Part shown: positions 6,942-8,781 of the stretch, piece by piece
Position numbering within the stretch: the stretch's first letter is position 1
Layout of the letters: every line of letters begins with the position of its first letter
Assembly (NCBI GenBank): GCA_050330975.1
Contig: JBHJHK010000489.1
Location: 1-8,781, forward strand
Reading direction: 5' to 3'
Source: JBHJHK01 sp050330975
GTDB lineage: Bacteria; Pseudomonadota; Gammaproteobacteria; Competibacterales; Competibacteraceae
DNA length: 8,781 nucleotides
Notes under the pieces: model-generated
What the model was told of the DNA's origin: nothing
What the model saw: only the letters and a program-made list of their open reading frames with translations
Databases searched by the model: none
Position numbers and translations under genes: made by a program

Positions 6942-6963
6942 GGGGAGCGTTAGTACGCTCCCC
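6942..6963 (-). terminator. Perfect 9-bp hairpin after the MoaF-like gene set
   Basis: GGGGAGCGT (6942-6950) pairs exactly with ACGCTCCCC (6955-6963) around the loop TAGT. It lies 64 bases after the stop of the exported MoaF-like gene and before the hydrolase promoter, the right place for a transcript end. No T-run follows on either strand, so it is an imperfect terminator, an RNA end protector or an operator palindrome. Confidence 0.5.
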
Positions 6964-7026
6964 TGATTGAAGACTTTAGTCAATTGCTGGATTTATTTCT
7001 GTTTTCTCCTAAGCAGCACTCATTGC

Positions 7027-7440
7027 TCACTGGAGATTCTGCATCTCCCCGCTCACCACCAACCACTGGCCGTTGGGTAGTATCCCCTTGACGAATACCT
7101 TTTGCTGCTCAAAATCGAAGACATCCACCACATGGGTACCATCAGCCTCGGTCCAGCTAATCATAACGACGTCCTCGGTGATATCGTGGCGATTGTATGA
7201 CTCGGTAGCCGTCTTACCGGACAAACCTCCTGGTGCCGAGAGGTAAGTCCACTTGAGCTGAGTCTCACCGATAAATTCGATTTCAATATGGTAGTCGCCA
7301 TTGCGGTAGTCGAACTTACGGCCATCGAGCTCAACGAGAAGCCCATTCTCTTGGGCCACAATGACAGTGCCAAAACCGCCCATCACCAGGGCTACGGATA
7401 ATACCCAAAACCGCTTCAATTCACAAATACTAGACCACAT
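7027..7440 (-). CDS. Exported MoaF-like small protein
   Basis: A 137-residue protein with an N-terminal export signal and a small beta-rich domain like MoaF-related (lipocalin/calycin-like) proteins; the function is unknown. Lys9-Arg10 precede a hydrophobic stretch at about 11-28 with possible cleavage after Ala29, which would place the domain in the periplasm. If uncleaved, it would be anchored to the inner membrane. The domain shares long motifs with the protein at 7729-8046: QLKWTYLSAP, SGKTATE (74-80), then DVVMISWTEADGT and VVDVFDF (104-110), about half identical overall, with similarity also visible in the DNA. I take the ATG at 7440, which has AGAGGAG 7 bases upstream, over a TTG eight codons earlier. 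It is the last gene of a same-strand set after the Rieske oxygenase, the cytosolic copy and a small membrane protein, and a hairpin follows. Confidence 0.8.
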   Translation of the reverse strand: MWSSICELKRFWVLSVALVMGGFGTVIVAQENGLLVELDGRKFDYRNGDYHIEIEFIGETQLKWTYLSAPGGLSGKTATESYNRHDITEDVVMISWTEADGTHVVDVFDFEQQKVFVKGILPNGQWLVVSGEMQNLQ

Positions 7441-7447
7441 AGAATTT

Positions 7448-7454
7448 CTCCTCT
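7448..7454 (-). promoter_or_regulatory. Ribosome binding site fixing the start at 7440
   Basis: AGAGGAG on the - strand, 7 bases before the ATG at 7440. It sits inside the longer frame that begins with TTG at 7464, so the shorter protein is the better choice. Confidence 0.7.
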
Positions 7455-7502
7455 TCAGTATCAATTAAAAATCCCGATTTAATGATCTGAGTCTGATCCA
7501 CC

Positions 7503-7679
7503 TTAACGCCTTGGCATCTTGGGATCCGACGCTGCCAACAACAATAACCCAATAATAGGGGTTAAAATGATGGATGCAAAAAAATAGGCCCAGGGCCCCA
7601 GCTTGCGATGGCGCCCCAACAGGCCTACGAGCATACAAAGGACGAGATAAACCGCTATCAGTAGTACCGGCAGGTGCAT
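7503..7679 (-). CDS. Small two-helix membrane protein, 58 residues
   Basis: A short gene easily missed by length cut-offs. The ATG at 7677-7679 has GAGGAG 5 bases upstream, and the frame ends at TAA (7503-7505). The product has a first hydrophobic helix at about 3-21, a short basic loop RHRKLG at 23-28, and a second helix from about 30 to 50 with AYFFASIILTPIIGLLLLAA, then a polar tail ending in Arg-Arg. The pattern 'basic loop, aromatic, Ser/Thr-Pro-(I/L)-I-G-L' is familiar from many unnamed small inner-membrane proteins. It lies 49 bases after the cytosolic MoaF-like gene and 62 before the exported one, in the same orientation, so cotranscription is likely. It may work with one or both; no function can be assigned. 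The overlapping longer frame at 7465-7698 has no such start signal. Confidence 0.75.
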   Translation of the reverse strand: MHLPVLLIAVYLVLCMLVGLLGRHRKLGPWAYFFASIILTPIIGLLLLAASDPKMPRR

Positions 7680-7684
7680 GGGTG

Positions 7685-7690
7685 CTCCTC
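7685..7690 (-). promoter_or_regulatory. Ribosome binding site of the small membrane protein
   Basis: GAGGAG on the - strand, 5 bases before the ATG at 7679. This is the main support for translation of the 58-residue protein. Confidence 0.65.
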
Positions 7691-7728
7691 ACAGCCATTG
7701 AAGTCCGGTGGTCGCTCGATGTGGGGGG

Positions 7729-8046
7729 CTATTGCGCCACCGCGCTCATCTCTCCTTCTACCGAGTAGCGTTGACCCTCGATGACAAAATTCGCATAAAC
7801 CCGCTGGTCACCAAAGTCGAAGACATCCACCACCTGGGTGCCATCGGCTTCGGTCCAGCGCAGCATGACCACATCATCGCGAATGTCGCTGCGTTCGTGG
7901 CGCTCCGTGGCCGTCTTGCCGCTTTGCCCCTCGGGTGCTGCTAGATAGGTCCACCTAAGCTGCTCTTCGTCGAGAAATTCGATACGCAAATGGTATTCGC
8001 CAATACGATACTCCACAATGCGCCCCATGAGTTGGGTCTTATACAT
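7729..8046 (-). CDS. Cytosolic MoaF-like small protein
   Basis: A 105-residue soluble protein with no signal peptide, made of short alternating hydrophobic strands as in MoaF-related small beta-barrel (lipocalin/calycin-like) proteins. Family assignment is from remembered motifs and is moderate. Key segments are QLRWTYLAAP (29-38), SGKTATE (42-48), DVVMLRWTEADGT (58-70) and VVDVFDF (72-78); these are nearly identical in the exported paralogue at 7027-7440. Such barrels often bind small hydrophobic molecules, so a ligand-binding or pathway-accessory role is possible, but that is inference. The ATG at 8046 is preferred over one at 8061 because GGAGGG lies 7 bases before the former and nothing comparable precedes the latter. 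It begins 33 bases after the Rieske oxygenase stop on the same strand, so the two are probably cotranscribed. Confidence 0.8.
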   Translation of the reverse strand: MYKTQLMGRIVEYRIGEYHLRIEFLDEEQLRWTYLAAPEGQSGKTATERHERSDIRDDVVMLRWTEADGTQVVDVFDFGDQRVYANFVIEGQRYSVEGEMSAVAQ

Positions 8047-8053
8047 GACGCTA

Positions 8054-8059
8054 CCCTCC
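8054..8059 (-). promoter_or_regulatory. Ribosome binding site fixing the start at 8046
   Basis: GGAGGG on the - strand, 7 bases before the ATG at 8046. The alternative ATG at 8061 overlaps this site and has no upstream purine run. Confidence 0.7.
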
Positions 8060-8079
8060 ATCGGTTGAGTTGTACGGGG

Positions 8080-8781
8080 CTAAGCAGCACCCTCGTCGTC
8101 GAGGGCAAGGGACCGCAGCAGCATTTTGTCGAAGTGATTCACCCCTTCTTCGAGATCTTGAGCTGTATAGCGAATCCGAAACGCCGGTGATGCCGCTTGC
8201 TGCTGCAGCACCCGGCAAATGGCAAAGTCTTCGTTGAGAATCTGGCCGATGTCCCGGTGGAGACGGGGATCGTTGATGGGATAGTCGCCGGCCTGCTCAG
8301 GGGTCTGGTAGAAGAAAACGTCGATCCGGCTCCGAGCCGGGGTGACGGGGAAAACCCGAAATAGCTGTACCTTGCTGGGACCCACGTGGAAATACATGTT
8401 GGGGAAGACCAGATCGAAGAAGCGCTTATATTCCTCTTCGGGGGTAATGGGGGTCAGTTTAAAGTGTTGGCCGGTAGGTTCGTTTTTAATGACCGGCGGC
8501 AGCTCTAGGGTTTCGGCGTGGATAAAGGGAATATGATAGTAATCGGTGGAATTCTCCATGAAGATCTTCCAGTTAAAGGGCTCGTCAAAGGCGAGCCGTT
8601 TAACCTCCCGGAGCTCCTCCCAACGGGGGTGGTAATCCTCCCAGCGGGGAATCATCCCAGCCAGTTGCTCCCGTAACGGCGACGCCTCGCCGTGGAGAAT
8701 TATGAAAATAAAGCCCCCCCCCCACGCACCCACGGAAGCCCGCACTATAACGTACCAAATATTAGGCCCCACAAACGCCAT
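8080..8781 (-). CDS. Rieske non-haem iron oxygenase, catalytic part (truncated by window edge)
   Basis: The C-terminal 233 residues visible are the catalytic (ring-hydroxylase, SRPBCC-type) domain of a Rieske oxygenase alpha subunit, which activates O2 at mononuclear iron to hydroxylate or demethylate an organic substrate using electrons from a separate reductase. Numbered from the edge: WGGGFIFI (20-27) matches the conserved Trp-Gly-Gly-Phe segment; the iron motif is Asp80, His83 and His88 in ENSTDYYHIPFIH, with the same spacing as naphthalene dioxygenase (205/208/213); Asp185 in NEDFAICRVLQQQ is the likely third ligand. The Rieske [2Fe-2S] domain would lie upstream, beyond the window. An ATG falls exactly at the edge (8779-8781), but starting there would leave no Rieske domain, so I treat it as internal. 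A run of ten C (+ strand, 8714-8723) adds one Gly to the usual Trp-Gly-Gly. It heads the set with the two MoaF-like genes. Confidence 0.85.
   Translation of the reverse strand: MAFVGPNIWYVIVRASVGAWGGGFIFIILHGEASPLREQLAGMIPRWEDYHPRWEELREVKRLAFDEPFNWKIFMENSTDYYHIPFIHAETLELPPVIKNEPTGQHFKLTPITPEEEYKRFFDLVFPNMYFHVGPSKVQLFRVFPVTPARSRIDVFFYQTPEQAGDYPINDPRLHRDIGQILNEDFAICRVLQQQAASPAFRIRYTAQDLEEGVNHFDKMLLRSLALDDEGAA

Noticed and set aside
7465..7698. 77-codon - strand open frame overlapping the small membrane protein
   Set aside because: It lacks a ribosome binding site and a coherent hydrophobic pattern; the 58-residue frame with GAGGAG explains this stretch better.

Overview
The window looks like chromosomal DNA of a Gram-negative bacterium, most likely a proteobacterium and perhaps a free-living, degradative gammaproteobacterium. 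This rests on an outer-membrane-type lipoprotein signal, moderately high GC with GC-rich third codon positions in most genes, good Shine-Dalgarno sequences, and a cluster of class B flavin monooxygenase, Rieske oxygenase and alpha/beta hydrolase genes. The taxonomic call is inference; no rRNA, tRNA, CRISPR array or intact mobile element is visible.

Left part (1-2292), + strand. A DUF697-type membrane protein (284-808) is preceded in frame by a Pro/Ser/Thr-rich open stretch running off the left edge, and is followed by a strong intrinsic terminator (885-916). The 359-bp gap after it holds a startless 68-codon open stretch (950-1156) that reads like the tail of a lost gene. Next is an uncharacterised lipoprotein (1168-2244) with a less GC-rich composition than its neighbours.

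Middle part (2293-5863), - strand, read right to left. A class B flavin-containing monooxygenase (5627-3990) is followed by a TauE/SafE-type permease broken by a +1 frame error in a G-rich run (3902-2825), then by a second DUF697 protein (2778-2293) that is a clear paralogue of the first. Upstream of the monooxygenase lies a 19-bp inverted repeat with one mismatch (5681-5699 and 5755-5773), a candidate regulator site or miniature element.

Right part (5864-8781), - strand, read right to left. The catalytic domain of a Rieske non-haem iron oxygenase (partial, running off the right edge) is followed by a compact set: a cytoplasmic MoaF-like small protein, a 58-residue two-helix membrane protein, and an exported paralogue of the MoaF-like protein. 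A perfect hairpin (6942-6963) and a candidate promoter then separate this set from an alpha/beta hydrolase with a cysteine nucleophile.

The likely theme is uptake or oxidation of an organic, perhaps aromatic or alicyclic, compound: two oxygenases, a hydrolase and a permease. The most unusual element is the paired cytosolic and exported copies of one small MoaF-like protein with a small membrane protein between them, behind a Rieske oxygenase. No substrate can be named from the sequence.
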